A stretch of 64,000 nucleotides of DNA. Origin: Desulfovibrio piger (GTDB taxonomy: Bacteria; Desulfobacterota; Desulfovibrionia; Desulfovibrionales; Desulfovibrionaceae). The notes under the pieces are model-generated. The model was not told the origin of the DNA. It ran no database searches and was given only the letters and a program-made list of their open reading frames with translations. Positions 39,747 to 48,026 of the stretch are shown one piece after another. The position numbers and the translations under genes are program-made. The stretch spans positions 87,344-151,343 of the forward strand of contig NZ_JABAFY010000001.1 of the NCBI RefSeq assembly GCF_012843875.1, in the 5' to 3' direction. Numbering within the stretch: the first letter of the stretch is position 1; each line of letters starts with the position of its first letter.

Positions 39747-40427
39747 TCAATCAAGCTCACGCCCCACCCAGACCGCCCGCCCCACGATGCGCACCAAGTC
39801 GGCCAGCTGGTCGGTGGTGCAGGCCTCGATGGGCGGATAGGCAGGATTGTAGCTGCTGAGGATCAGGCGCCCCGGCATGGCGTTGACCACCTTGAGGTAG
39901 ACCAGATCCTCCACGCTCACGGCATAGATGCGGCCGGGCACCGGGTCTTTCTGGCTCTGGTCCACAAGGACCACGTCATTGTGGCAGATGCGGGGCTCCA
40001 TGCTGTCGCCGGAGACCCGCAGCAAAGCCATGTGCGACGGGCTGCCCTTGCGCCGCAAAAAATTCTCGCGGAAGGCATAGTGCCGCACCACATCGCCGCT
40101 GGTCTCGAAGCTCCCCGTACCGGCGGAAAGACGCGCCTCCACCATGGGCACCATGACCAGCCCGGCCCACTGGTCCTGCAGGGCCCCTTCCACATTCCCC
40201 TGCCCGGCCAGCAGCCAGTCCAGCGAACAGCGCAGGGCCGCCCCCAGCCGGACGGCAAACTCCCCCTTGGGCAACTGGCCGTTCTCGTACTGCTGGATAG
40301 TGGTCAGGCTGACCCCCACCTGTGCGGCAAGATCCTGCTTGCGCAGGCCAAGGCCAAGGCGACGGCGGCGCAGGCGCTCGGCAAAGCCCTGTGTAGAGAT
40401 AAAGGAAAACCTATTTTTATCTTCCAT
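39747..40427 (-). CDS. phage repressor with HTH and S24 (LexA-type) peptidase domains
   Basis: The 226-aa protein has an N-terminal HTH_3 domain (LRKQDLAAQVGVSLTTIQQYENGQ) and a C-terminal S24 domain with the catalytic Ser in RVSGDSMEPRI and Lys in VYLKVVNA. Such repressors hold prophage genes silent and cut themselves when RecA is activated by DNA damage. The ATG at 40427 follows GGAG by five bases. It is divergent from the phage genes, across an AT-rich 270-bp control region, as expected for a master switch. Confidence 0.88.
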   Translation of the reverse strand: MEDKNRFSFISTQGFAERLRRRRLGLGLRKQDLAAQVGVSLTTIQQYENGQLPKGEFAVRLGAALRCSLDWLLAGQGNVEGALQDQWAGLVMVPMVEARLSAGTGSFETSGDVVRHYAFRENFLRRKGSPSHMALLRVSGDSMEPRICHNDVVLVDQSQKDPVPGRIYAVSVEDLVYLKVVNAMPGRLILSSYNPAYPPIEACTTDQLADLVRIVGRAVWVGRELD

Positions 40428-40697
40428 GCGCGCTCCAAATTTTTTATTCATTAAAAACAGGATATTAAATATTTTTAAAAGAAAAGTTAAAAATTTTTCC
40501 TTTGATTGAAAAAAGAAAACATGTAAAAAGTACGGCTATGACTGCTGTCAAACATAGAACAACCTGTAGCTAATGGCAATGGATACAGCAGCCCGGGCCC
40601 GCTTTTGCGGGCAAAAGAAAACTTTTTCCGCAACATAACTTTTCCGCAGAGATCCGCTGCGGGACACCGTGCCATTATCAGAAAGGGAGTAGCCGAC

Positions 40698-41006
40698 ATG
40701 AACACACGATCCCTGGAACAGTTCCAGCGTCTCCTGACGCAGTCCGCCGACAGTGAAGAGGAACCCGCCGAGGGTTCCCTGCTCTGGGCGGCAGCGCAAT
40801 TGCGCCGCATCGCCCGCATGCTGGAAGACATGCAGGCCGCTCCCCGCCAGTCCGGCGATGCCATGCCGCCTGCCCCGGAAGCCATCCCTGCTGCCGGGAC
40901 CTTCATGGCCGGGCAAGGGGCGGACGACACGGAACAACCGTTGGAGGTACATCTCCAGCGCCCTCGCAGTCCCCTGGCCCCGGAGGCCCGCCATGTGGTC
41001 CAGTAG
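40698..41006 (+). CDS. small phage-cluster protein of unknown function, 102 aa
   Basis: Not recognised. An acidic, mainly helical N-terminal part (MNTRSLEQFQRLLTQSADSE and LLWAAAQLRRIARMLEDM) is followed by a Pro/Ala-rich tail. AAGGGAG precedes the ATG at 40698. It overlaps the Mor-like gene by 14 bases and is the first rightward gene after the repressor, so it could be regulatory. Confidence 0.6.
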   Translation: MNTRSLEQFQRLLTQSADSEEEPAEGSLLWAAAQLRRIARMLEDMQAAPRQSGDAMPPAPEAIPAAGTFMAGQGADDTEQPLEVHLQRPRSPLAPEARHVVQ

Positions 41007-41496
41007 TGGAAGTCCTGCCACGCTTCCCCGGCACACGGCCGGATCCGCCGACCCCGTGGACTGGGACAGCCTGCTGCCCCTTTTGCCCGAAAGCGTACGC
41101 CTGCTGCGCCAGGTTCTGGAAGATGATGCCGCCCTGCACAGGCTTCTGGAACACTGCGGCGGCCTGACCCTGCGCATCCCCCGCCGCTTCCCGGCGGAAG
41201 GGCATCTGCTGCGCGCCCTGCTGCCCGAGCCCGTCTTGCGCCGCCTGCTGGGGGCTTACGGCGGCACCTGTCTGTATATCCCCCGCTGCGCCCGTCTCGC
41301 CCGTCAGGTGCGCCAGCGGGAGCTGCTCGGCGCCTTCAGCCGCCATACCGCCGCCGGTACCTCCAGCAATGCCGAGGTGCGCTTTCTGGCCCGCCGGTAC
41401 GGCATCACGGACCGGCGCGTCTGGCAGCTGCTCAAGCAGGAGGCCGAACTGCCGGACAAGGCCCTTCAGGCCCCCGGCGACGCCCTTCAGGGCTGA
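40993..41496 (+). CDS. Mor-type transcription activator family protein
   Basis: The 167-aa protein has a C-terminal region like Mu Mor/C activators: LGAYGGTCLYIPRCARLARQ, then a helix-turn-helix-like NAEVRFLARRYGITDRRVWQLLK. The GG-x-x-YIP turn plus a DNA-binding helix pair is the family signature. Mor proteins switch on middle or late phage transcription, so it probably activates the lysis and virion genes downstream. GGAGG lies six bases before the ATG at 40993. A strong terminator follows, so late genes must have their own promoter. Confidence 0.8.
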   Translation: MWSSSGSPATLPRHTAGSADPVDWDSLLPLLPESVRLLRQVLEDDAALHRLLEHCGGLTLRIPRRFPAEGHLLRALLPEPVLRRLLGAYGGTCLYIPRCARLARQVRQRELLGAFSRHTAAGTSSNAEVRFLARRYGITDRRVWQLLKQEAELPDKALQAPGDALQG

Positions 41497-41814
41497 TCCC
41501 CGCACCTCCCTTTCAGGCCGGACGGGAAAGGCTGCGGCCTTTCCCGTTTTTTTTTTTGTCCGCAGGCTGCTCCTTGCCGGGGCATGTCCGGCAGGGACGG
41601 ATGAGCCCGCAGGCCTGTACACGGGCTCTCCTCTCCGGGGTGCCTGTCTGGCTTCTTCCCTCTCCGGCCCCGCACCATCTCCTTCCCCCCTGTCCCTCCA
41701 CGACGCTTCCCCTACTGAAATCCTTCAAACTTACGCCAGCGCCCTTTTCCGGCATGGTGGCCTCACGGGGGCGACACCGCCCCGCCATCATTCCACCGCC
41801 ATGCAGGAGGGCAT
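41497..41814 (+). other. 318-bp gap between activator and endolysin genes
   Basis: It begins with a strong terminator. The remaining 250 bases contain no supported gene and probably hold a late promoter responding to the Mor-like activator, but I cannot identify an operator. Confidence 0.45.
41521..41558 (+). terminator. rho-independent terminator after the Mor-like gene
   Basis: CGGGAAAGGC and GCCTTTCCCG form a perfect stem around TGCG/CGG bases, followed by eleven T. It is one of the strongest terminators in the window. Confidence 0.92.
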
Positions 41815-42498
41815 ATGCGCGACAATTTCACTCTGGCCCATACGTTCACGGCCCGCTGGGAAGGCGGCCTTTCCGACCACGAAGCCGATCCCGGCGGCAT
41901 CACCAATCACGGCATCTCCCTGCGCTGGGTCACGGATCTGGCCCGGCAGGCCAAAGAACGCTGTCTGCGCGATGCCCGGCAGTGCGATACCTGCCCCCGG
42001 CGTACGGGCCCGGACTGCGACTACTTCAGCCTTGATCTGGACAATGACGGCGACATCGACGCCGACGACATCCGCGCCTGTACCAAAGAACAGGCGGCCC
42101 GTCTGTTCCGCAGGCATTTCTGGGAGGCACTGGGCTGCGACCGCCTGCCCCTGCCGCTGGCCGTCACGCTCTATGACGGCGCGGTCAACATGGGCGCCAG
42201 CCGGGCCGTGAAGCAGTTGCAGGAAGCCATGAACGCCGCGGGCGAGACCCAGCTCGACCACTACTCACCCATCGCCGAGGACGGCATCATGGGCCCGGAC
42301 ACCCGCGAGCTGGCCAACGCGCTGGCCGACGTGCATCTGGACTGGTACGCGGCCCGGAGCAGCCTGCGCCTGCGGGACGCCTTCTATCGCCGTCTGGCCG
42401 CGTCCCGCCCGTCCATGAAGGTTTTCCTGACGGGCTGGCGCAACAGGGTGAAGGCCCTGCACCAGCATCTGGCCGATCTGGAACGGGAGGCGCAGTGA
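41815..42498 (+). CDS. GH108-type endolysin with an EF-hand-like loop
   Basis: The 227-aa protein is a glycoside hydrolase family 108 muramidase: the catalytic Glu is in WEGGLSDHEADPGGITNHGIS, cited here as WEGGLSDHEADPGG. YDGAVNMG and the C-terminal PG_binding_3-like EDGIMGPDTREL complete it. Between them is an insertion with four Cys (CLRDARQCDTCPRRTGPDC) and an EF-hand/dockerin-like loop DLDNDGDIDADD (Asp at positions 1, 3, 5, 12). That suggests calcium binding. It lacks a signal peptide, so it needs the holin next door. GGAGG precedes the ATG. Confidence 0.9.
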   Translation: MRDNFTLAHTFTARWEGGLSDHEADPGGITNHGISLRWVTDLARQAKERCLRDARQCDTCPRRTGPDCDYFSLDLDNDGDIDADDIRACTKEQAARLFRRHFWEALGCDRLPLPLAVTLYDGAVNMGASRAVKQLQEAMNAAGETQLDHYSPIAEDGIMGPDTRELANALADVHLDWYAARSSLRLRDAFYRRLAASRPSMKVFLTGWRNRVKALHQHLADLEREAQ

Positions 42499-42809
42499 TG
42501 TGGAACCTGCTGCGCGATCTGGGCACCCGGCTGTTGCGCCACCTGACGGGCAGCAGCCGGGAACGGTAGGAACTGCTGGCCGCCCAGATCCGCCTTAACG
42601 AACGGGAAACGGAAAATGCCCCTTCCAGTGTGCTGCGTCTATGGCGTTCCTTCCTGGGCTGGGTGCTGGCCCTGCTCTTTTGCTGGGAAGTGCCCGTGCG
42701 CCTGCTGCTCCTGCCCCTGCTGGCGCCCGACCTGCTGGACGACCTGCCGCCCCCGGCCCTGGACCAGATCCTGGGCCTGCTGGCCGGCATGCTGGGCCTG
42801 CCCTTCTGA
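42498..42809 (+). pseudogene. holin (GTA-type three-span family) with in-frame amber stop
   Basis: The frame starts at an ATG overlapping the endolysin stop. It reads MWNLLRDLGTRLLRHLTGSS, then RER-TAG (42567-42569, codon 24), then ELLAAQIRLNERE and the hydrophobic part (SFLGWVLALLFCWEVPVRLL, LLPLLAP, LDQILGLLAGMLGLPF) to 42809. The amphipathic N-terminus plus spans resemble the 'holin of 3TMs' family first named from gene transfer agents. A CAG-to-TAG change would explain the stop. There is no good internal restart. It is a broken holin, a read-through case or a sequence error. Confidence 0.75.
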
Positions 42810-42824
42810 ACCACGGAGATGCCC

Positions 42825-43247
42825 ATGACCACCCATCTGCCTGCCGCGCTCCTGCCCCTGCTGCTGGCCCTGGTACAGGGGCTGCTGCTCTGGGCCCTGT
42901 GGAGCCTGCGCCGCAGCTTCGTCCCGCAGGCCGAACATCTGCGCTGCCGCCGGGACGAACAGCGACGGGAAGCCCTGTGGCTGCGCCGCCTCGATCTGCT
43001 GGAACAGGCTCTGGCGCAGGAACGGGAACTCCTGACGCCGCTGGCGGACGAGGTACGCTCCCTGCGGGAGGACGCAGGCCGCCTGCGCAGCCAGTTGCAG
43101 GCCCAGGAAGCGCGCTTCTACGGCCTGGAACGCCTGCTGCAACGTCTGGAACGGCATCTTGAGCGGCAGGAGGACCGCTGGCAGCAGCTCCCCGGCGCCG
43201 CCTTGCCCGCCCTGCTGCACTGCCGCCCTCCCCGGGAGGTGCAGTGA
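42825..43247 (+). CDS. membrane-anchored coiled-coil protein (DUF2730-like)
   Basis: The 140-aa protein has one N-terminal membrane span (LLPLLLALVQGLLLWALW) and a long heptad-rich charged helix (ELLTPLADEVRSLREDAGRL and so on), like DUF2730 proteins in Mu-type lysis/terminase regions. It could be a spanin-like or assembly component; no outer-membrane lipoprotein partner is seen. I prefer the ATG at 42825 because GGAG lies six bases upstream; 42819 is too close. Confidence 0.7.
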   Translation: MTTHLPAALLPLLLALVQGLLLWALWSLRRSFVPQAEHLRCRRDEQRREALWLRRLDLLEQALAQERELLTPLADEVRSLREDAGRLRSQLQAQEARFYGLERLLQRLERHLERQEDRWQQLPGAALPALLHCRPPREVQ

Positions 43248-43495
43248 TGCCGGTACGCCGCCGGAAAAAAGCCCTGGAAAAAGCCCTGCACGAGCGCCTG
43301 CAACGCCTGACCGAACATCTCGACACTGCCGAGGTCTCGGAAAAAAGCATCGACATCGTCAAAGAGATCAAGGAACTGCACGCCCTTGCCCGCACGCTGG
43401 AGCAGGAGGGCACGTCACAGGACGGCGACCGGAAGCCCCCCGCCCCCCTGCGCGTCATCTGGGCCGGACAGGAGCCGGAAGATGGCCCTCCGTAA
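43247..43495 (+). CDS. small coiled-coil phage protein, possible terminase small subunit
   Basis: The 82-aa protein is basic at the N-terminus (PVRRRKKALEKALHERLQR), then helical, with a Pro-rich end (PLRVIWAGQ). It lies just before the large terminase gene, the usual place of the small subunit, but I see no clear HTH, so that role is a guess. GGGAGG precedes GTGATG; the ATG at 43247 has the better spacing. Confidence 0.6.
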   Translation: MPVRRRKKALEKALHERLQRLTEHLDTAEVSEKSIDIVKEIKELHALARTLEQEGTSQDGDRKPPAPLRVIWAGQEPEDGPP

Positions 43496-43519
43496 CCTTT
43501 AAACCCCGCCGAGACCGAC

Positions 43520-44854
43520 ATGGAAACGCCCTGCATCATCCCCTATGCGCCGCGCCCGCTGCAATGGCGCTTCCACCAGCAGCGCACCCGATTTTGCGTG
43601 CTGCTCTGCCACCGCCGTTTCGGCAAGACCGTGGCCGCCGTCAACGACCTGCTGCGGGCGGCCCTGCGTACTTCCCGTACGGACTGGCGCGCCGCCTACG
43701 CCGCCCCCTATCTGGGGCAGGCCAAGGCCGTGGCCTGGGATTATCTGCGGCATTTCGCGGGCGTGATCCCCGGTACCCGTTTCCATGAAGGCGAACTGCG
43801 CTGTGACCTGCCCAACGGCGCGCGCATCCGCCTGTACGGCACGGACAACGCCCAGGCCCTGCGCGGCCTGTATCTGGACGATCTGGTGCTGGACGAGCCC
43901 GCCGACATCCCCCGCGAGGTCTGGAGCCAGATCCTGCGCCCCGCTCTGGCCGACCGGCAGGGACGGGCCCTGTTCTGCGGCACGCCCAAGGGCTGTGACA
44001 ATTTGCTGCACGATGTCTGGCAGCTGGCGGGCAGTCTGGGGGCGGCGGAGGGCTGGTCACGCTTTCGCTTCCCGGCCTCGCAGACAGGCTACCTGCCGCA
44101 GACCGAGCTGGACGCCGCCCGCCGCGGCATGAGCGAGGCCGAGTTCCAGCAGGAATTCGAGTGTTCCTTCGCCGCCGCCGTGCGCGGGGCCTACTATGCC
44201 GCCCAGCTGGATGCCGCCGGTCTGGCGGGACGCATCTGCCCCCTGCCGGTAAGCCCCGACCTGCCCGTGCATACGGCCTGGGACCTGGGCATGGATGATG
44301 CCACGGCCATCTGGTTCTTCCAGGTGGAGCCTTCCGGCAACTGGCGCATGCTGGACTATTACGAAGCCAGCGGCGAGGGGCTGGCCCATTACGCGGCCGT
44401 GCTGGCGGCCAAGGCCCGGCCGGAAGGAACGGCCACCGCCGACGGCATTGCGGGACGCGGATTCTGCTACGGTCGCCACCTGGCCCCGCATGACATCCGG
44501 GTGCGGGAACTGGGCACGGGCCAGAGCCGTCTGGAAAGCGCCGCCCGTCTGGGCATCCGCTTCGACATCGCACCGTCCCTGCCGCTGGCCGACGGTATCG
44601 ATGCCGTGCGTCGCGCCCTGCCCCGCCTCTGGTTCGACAGCCGTCACTGCGCCGCCGGACTGGCGGCCCTGCGCTCCTACCGGCGGCAATGGCGGCCCCG
44701 GCAGGAACAGTTCTCCTCCGGCCCGCTGCATGACGGCTCCAGCCACGCCGCCGATGCCCTGCGCTACGCGGTCACGGGCTTTCGCCCGCCGGAGCGCCCC
44801 CTGCCTCCGGCCCGGGCCCGCATCAGCTATGACGTGCTGGGACTGGGGCGATGA
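43520..44854 (+). CDS. terminase large subunit
   Basis: The 444-aa protein packages DNA into the prohead. The ATPase domain has the Walker A-type CHRRFGKT (residues 30-37), a Walker B region YLDDLVLDEPADI (around residues 124-136) and a CGTPKG coupling motif. The nuclease half begins AWDLGMDDATAIW (first metal Asp) and ends with DGSSHAADALRYAV (last Asp). Length and motifs fit podophage and GTA terminases. No membrane or targeting signals. Confidence 0.92.
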   Translation: METPCIIPYAPRPLQWRFHQQRTRFCVLLCHRRFGKTVAAVNDLLRAALRTSRTDWRAAYAAPYLGQAKAVAWDYLRHFAGVIPGTRFHEGELRCDLPNGARIRLYGTDNAQALRGLYLDDLVLDEPADIPREVWSQILRPALADRQGRALFCGTPKGCDNLLHDVWQLAGSLGAAEGWSRFRFPASQTGYLPQTELDAARRGMSEAEFQQEFECSFAAAVRGAYYAAQLDAAGLAGRICPLPVSPDLPVHTAWDLGMDDATAIWFFQVEPSGNWRMLDYYEASGEGLAHYAAVLAAKARPEGTATADGIAGRGFCYGRHLAPHDIRVRELGTGQSRLESAARLGIRFDIAPSLPLADGIDAVRRALPRLWFDSRHCAAGLAALRSYRRQWRPRQEQFSSGPLHDGSSHAADALRYAVTGFRPPERPLPPARARISYDVLGLGR

Positions 44855-45061
44855 AAGGAAGGCTTCCACGTCCCCGTGCCATCGACAGGCCCGAAAAGAT
44901 CCATCGCCGGGATCGCCCGTGACAGGGCCGTGCCGGGAGACCTGCCAAGCAGGGGAAAGCCGGTCGAGATTGGCTTTCCTCCCCCGTCCCGGGCAGCGTC
45001 ATGACTGCGACGACATCCCGCACGCCCCTATCCCGCAAATCCCCCAACAACAGGAGCCCGC

Positions 45062-45640
45062 ATGGAAAACACACGACCGCAGCCCTGCGGCCAGGCCGAC
45101 GTGCAGGACGCATTCCATCTGGAAGCCGTCCGGGACGACGCGGGCCGCAAAGCCCTCTTCGCCCGCATGTGCCGGGAAGGGCTCACAGGCTGCGCCATGT
45201 ACGCCTGGCCCCATCCCCGGGAAGACGACTGGCTGCATCTGGTCAGCGCCCCCGGCCGCCTGCTCCTGCAGGCCACGGCCCCTGACGGCACGGCGCTGGC
45301 CTGCGGATTGTTCAGCCCCTGGCGCGGGCGGATCCGGGAATTCGATTTCACGGTCTTCCGCCCGGCATTCCCGCTGGCTGTGCCGCTGGCCCGTGCCGCT
45401 TTCCGCTGGGTCTTCCGCCATACGGAGAGCAGCGCGCTTTGGGGCCTGTGCCCGGTCAGCAACCGCCATGCCTGGCGTCTGGCCACGGCCTGCGGTTTCG
45501 TCATCACGGGACGCCTGCCCGCCGCCTGCTGGCTGGCCCGGCGCGGCGTCCATGTGGACGGCATCCAGCTGCTCTGCACGCCGGAGACGCTGGCGCGCGC
45601 CATAAAGATGTCTCCATCCGGCCACAGGGCCCATCCGTAA
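45062..45640 (+). CDS. GNAT-fold protein in the virion cluster, 192 aa
   Basis: A GNAT-like acyltransferase fold is suggested by the strand pattern GLFSPWRGRIREFDFTVF (helix/strand), the LWGLCPVSNRHAWRLATACGF motif (typical N-x-x-A-x-x-x-x-x-x-GF) and a final strand. The acetyl-CoA pyrophosphate loop (Q/RxxGxG/A) is not clear, so it may not be an enzyme. Similar genes sit next to portal genes in podophages, and roles in virion assembly are unproven. AGGAG precedes the ATG. Confidence 0.6.
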   Translation: MENTRPQPCGQADVQDAFHLEAVRDDAGRKALFARMCREGLTGCAMYAWPHPREDDWLHLVSAPGRLLLQATAPDGTALACGLFSPWRGRIREFDFTVFRPAFPLAVPLARAAFRWVFRHTESSALWGLCPVSNRHAWRLATACGFVITGRLPAACWLARRGVHVDGIQLLCTPETLARAIKMSPSGHRAHP

Positions 45641-45666
45641 ACAACCTTCATCCCCAAGGAGGACAT

Positions 45667-45876
45667 ATGGGATTCGGAGGCTCCTCCAGCCCCAGCGTAC
45701 CGGAAGTCCAGCCCGCCCCCAAGGCGGCCACTCCCAAACCCGTCACCGAAGCGGCCACGGCCGCCCGCCAGAACCAGAAGGACAAGGCCAGCAAGGCCGC
45801 GGGCATCCGGGCATCCATCCACACCACGCCGCTGGCCTCGCAGGAGAACCGCGGCAAGACCCTGCTGGGGCAATAG
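45667..45876 (+). CDS. small phage structural-region protein, 69 aa
   Basis: Not recognised by function. The protein starts MGFGGSSSPSVPEVQPAPKA, is rich in Ala/Lys/Pro, and ends PLASQENRGKTLLGQ. AAGGAGG precedes the ATG, and the stop is one base before the portal gene. Small disordered proteins occur at this position in BPP-1/T7-like phages. Confidence 0.65.
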   Translation: MGFGGSSSPSVPEVQPAPKAATPKPVTEAATAARQNQKDKASKAAGIRASIHTTPLASQENRGKTLLGQ

Positions 45877-45877
45877 G

Positions 45878-47716
45878 ATGCGCCCGGCACAGCGCCCCGC
45901 TTTGCGCGCCCTGCTCGGGACAGCGCATCAGGGGCCCCCGCTGCCTGCAGGAGACCGGCCGGAAGCCGAAGAGCGTCTTGCCCTGCGCGTCCCGGCCCTG
46001 GCCCGGCGTTACCGGGCCCTGCTGGAACGGCGCTCGCCCTGGGACACGGCCTGGGAGAGCCTGGCCGAGCACTTTCTGCCCACCCGTTTCCGCACCGATG
46101 ACAGTCCGGACGACCGCCCCCTGCTCAACCGCTCCTTGGTGGACGCCACGGGCATCCTGGCCATGCGGACCCTGGCCGCCGGCCTGCAGGGCGGCATGAC
46201 CAGCCCCGCCCGGCCCTGGTTCCGGCTGGCCCTGGACGATCCCGAACTGTCGCGCAGCCACGCGGGCCAGCGTTATCTGGATGAAGTGGAGGCCCGCATG
46301 CGCGTGGTGCTGCAGCGCTGCAACTTCTACAACGCCATGCACACCATCTATGCGGAACTGGGGACCTTCGGCACGGCCTTCGTCTTCGAACTGGCCGACC
46401 TGCGCCACGGCTTCCGCTTCGTGCCGCTCTGCGCCGGACAGTATGTGCTGGATACGGACGCGGCCCGGCAGGTGGACACGGTTTTCCACCGCATGCACAT
46501 GAGCCTGCGCCAGATGGTGCAAAGCTTCGGTCTGGAGGCCCTGCCGGAAAACCTGCGTCTGGCGGCCCGGCGCACGCCGGACCAGCGACATGCGGTCATC
46601 CATGCCGTGCTGCCCCGCACGGAACGTCGGCCCCGGCTGGCAGGGCAATGCCACATGCCCTGGGCCTCGGTCTACTGGCTGGAAGGACGGGAAGGGCAGG
46701 TCGTGCCCCTGAAGGAATCCGGCTTCCTGGGCTTTCCCGGTTTCGGCCCGCGCTGGGACGTGGCGGCCAACGATGTCTATGGCCGCTCGCCCGCCATGGA
46801 TGCCCTGCCCGACTGCCGCATGCTGCAACAAATGGGCATCACCACGCTCAAGGCCATCCACAAAGCCGTGGACCCGCCCATGAGCGTCCATGCGGGCCTG
46901 CGCTCCGTGGGGCTCGACCTGACGCCCGGCGGCATCAACTTCGTGGACAGCCTGCCCGGACAGAACCAGCCCGTGGCCACGCCCCTTTTGCAGGTCAAGC
47001 CCGATCTGGCCCAGGCGCGCTCCGCCATGGAAGCCGTGCAGCAGCAGATACGGGCCGGGCTCTACAACGACCTGTTCCGCCTGATCCTGGAAGGGCGCAG
47101 CAAGGTCACGGCCAGCGAGATAGCCGCCCGCGAAGAAGAGAAGCTGCTGCTCATCGGTCCCGTGCTGGAACGCCTGCATGACGAGCTGCTGATCCCGCTC
47201 ATCGACCGCACCTTCCGCCTCATGCTGGCCCTGGACATGCTGCCCCCCTGCCCGCCGGAACTGAGCGGACGCCACCTCAAGGTGGAATTCGTCTCCCTGC
47301 TGGCCCAGGCCCAGAAACTGGTGGGCATCAGCGCCACGGACCAGTATCTGGCCCTGACCCTCAAGGCGGCCTCGGCCTGGCCCGAAGCCCTGGACAGCGT
47401 GGATGTGGACAATCTGCTGGACAATTATGCCCAAAGCCTCGGCCTGCCCGCGAACCTGACACGTCCCCGTGAGGAACGGGCCCGGCTGCGGGCCGGACGC
47501 GAGGAAGCGCGGCAGACGGAACAGCAGCTGGAGCTGCTGCAGAAGGCCGCCGACCTGGGACACACCCTGGCCGACAGCGACCTGACCGTGGAAGGGGAAA
47601 AAAGCTCCGTCCTGCAGGTACTGGCCAACCTGGCCGCCGGGGCCGCCCCTGCCCTGCGGCCGCAGCAGACGAGCGGCACGACGCCGCCCCCGGAAGGAGG
47701 ACACGATGCACGATGA
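45878..47716 (+). CDS. portal (head-tail connector) protein, T7/BPP-1 type
   Basis: The 612-aa protein matches podophage head-tail connectors. Landmarks are the ALLERRSPWDTAWESLAEHF N-terminal helix, TLAAGLQGGMTSPARPWF (a strongly conserved block), FGTAFVFE, GRSPAMDALPDCRMLQQM, and LSGRHLKVEFVSLLAQAQ. Twelve copies would form the ring through which DNA enters the head. The C-terminal part is helical and charged. It overlaps the next gene by 11 bases. Confidence 0.9.
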   Translation: MRPAQRPALRALLGTAHQGPPLPAGDRPEAEERLALRVPALARRYRALLERRSPWDTAWESLAEHFLPTRFRTDDSPDDRPLLNRSLVDATGILAMRTLAAGLQGGMTSPARPWFRLALDDPELSRSHAGQRYLDEVEARMRVVLQRCNFYNAMHTIYAELGTFGTAFVFELADLRHGFRFVPLCAGQYVLDTDAARQVDTVFHRMHMSLRQMVQSFGLEALPENLRLAARRTPDQRHAVIHAVLPRTERRPRLAGQCHMPWASVYWLEGREGQVVPLKESGFLGFPGFGPRWDVAANDVYGRSPAMDALPDCRMLQQMGITTLKAIHKAVDPPMSVHAGLRSVGLDLTPGGINFVDSLPGQNQPVATPLLQVKPDLAQARSAMEAVQQQIRAGLYNDLFRLILEGRSKVTASEIAAREEEKLLLIGPVLERLHDELLIPLIDRTFRLMLALDMLPPCPPELSGRHLKVEFVSLLAQAQKLVGISATDQYLALTLKAASAWPEALDSVDVDNLLDNYAQSLGLPANLTRPREERARLRAGREEARQTEQQLELLQKAADLGHTLADSDLTVEGEKSSVLQVLANLAAGAAPALRPQQTSGTTPPPEGGHDAR

Positions 47717-48026
47717 CCGGCTTTTCCCCGCCGGGGCTCCTGCCCCCGCTTCCCCGGCACAGCAGCGCTGGCGGGCCGGACTGTGCCGGGCCGTGGATGG
47801 TCTCATGACCTCGGCGGAAGGGCGCGACCTGCTGCGCTGGCTGTTGCAGGCCGGGCTCTGCTTCACCGCCGCCTGTCCGGGACCGGGGACCCCGGCCGGA
47901 CAGATCTACTGGGAGGAGGGCCGCCGCCATGTGGGCGTGGCCGTGCTCCGCCTTTTGCAGGAGGCCGATCCCTCCCACCTGCCCCGACTTTTTTTGACAC
48001 AGGAGGAAGACGATGCCCGAAACTGA
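47706..48026 (+). CDS. Bbp19-like small phage protein
   Basis: The 106-aa protein resembles Bbp19 of phage BPP-1, with the recognisable LLRWLLQAGLCF...EEGRRHVGVAVLRLLQEA pattern (conserved EGRR). Function is unknown. It overlaps both the portal gene (11 bases) and the scaffold gene (14 bases), so translation of this head module is tightly coupled. Confidence 0.7.
   Translation: MHDDRLFPAGAPAPASPAQQRWRAGLCRAVDGLMTSAEGRDLLRWLLQAGLCFTAACPGPGTPAGQIYWEEGRRHVGVAVLRLLQEADPSHLPRLFLTQEEDDARN

Noticed and set aside
39641..40700. Integrase or attachment site at the left edge of the phage cluster
   Set aside because: Only the repressor and AT-rich spacers lie here; no tyrosine or serine recombinase motif and no evident direct repeat shared with the right edge.
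42567..42569. Pyrrolysine or programmed read-through at the holin amber codon
   Set aside because: No PYLIS-like structure or pyl gene is visible, and a single point mutation or read error is simpler.
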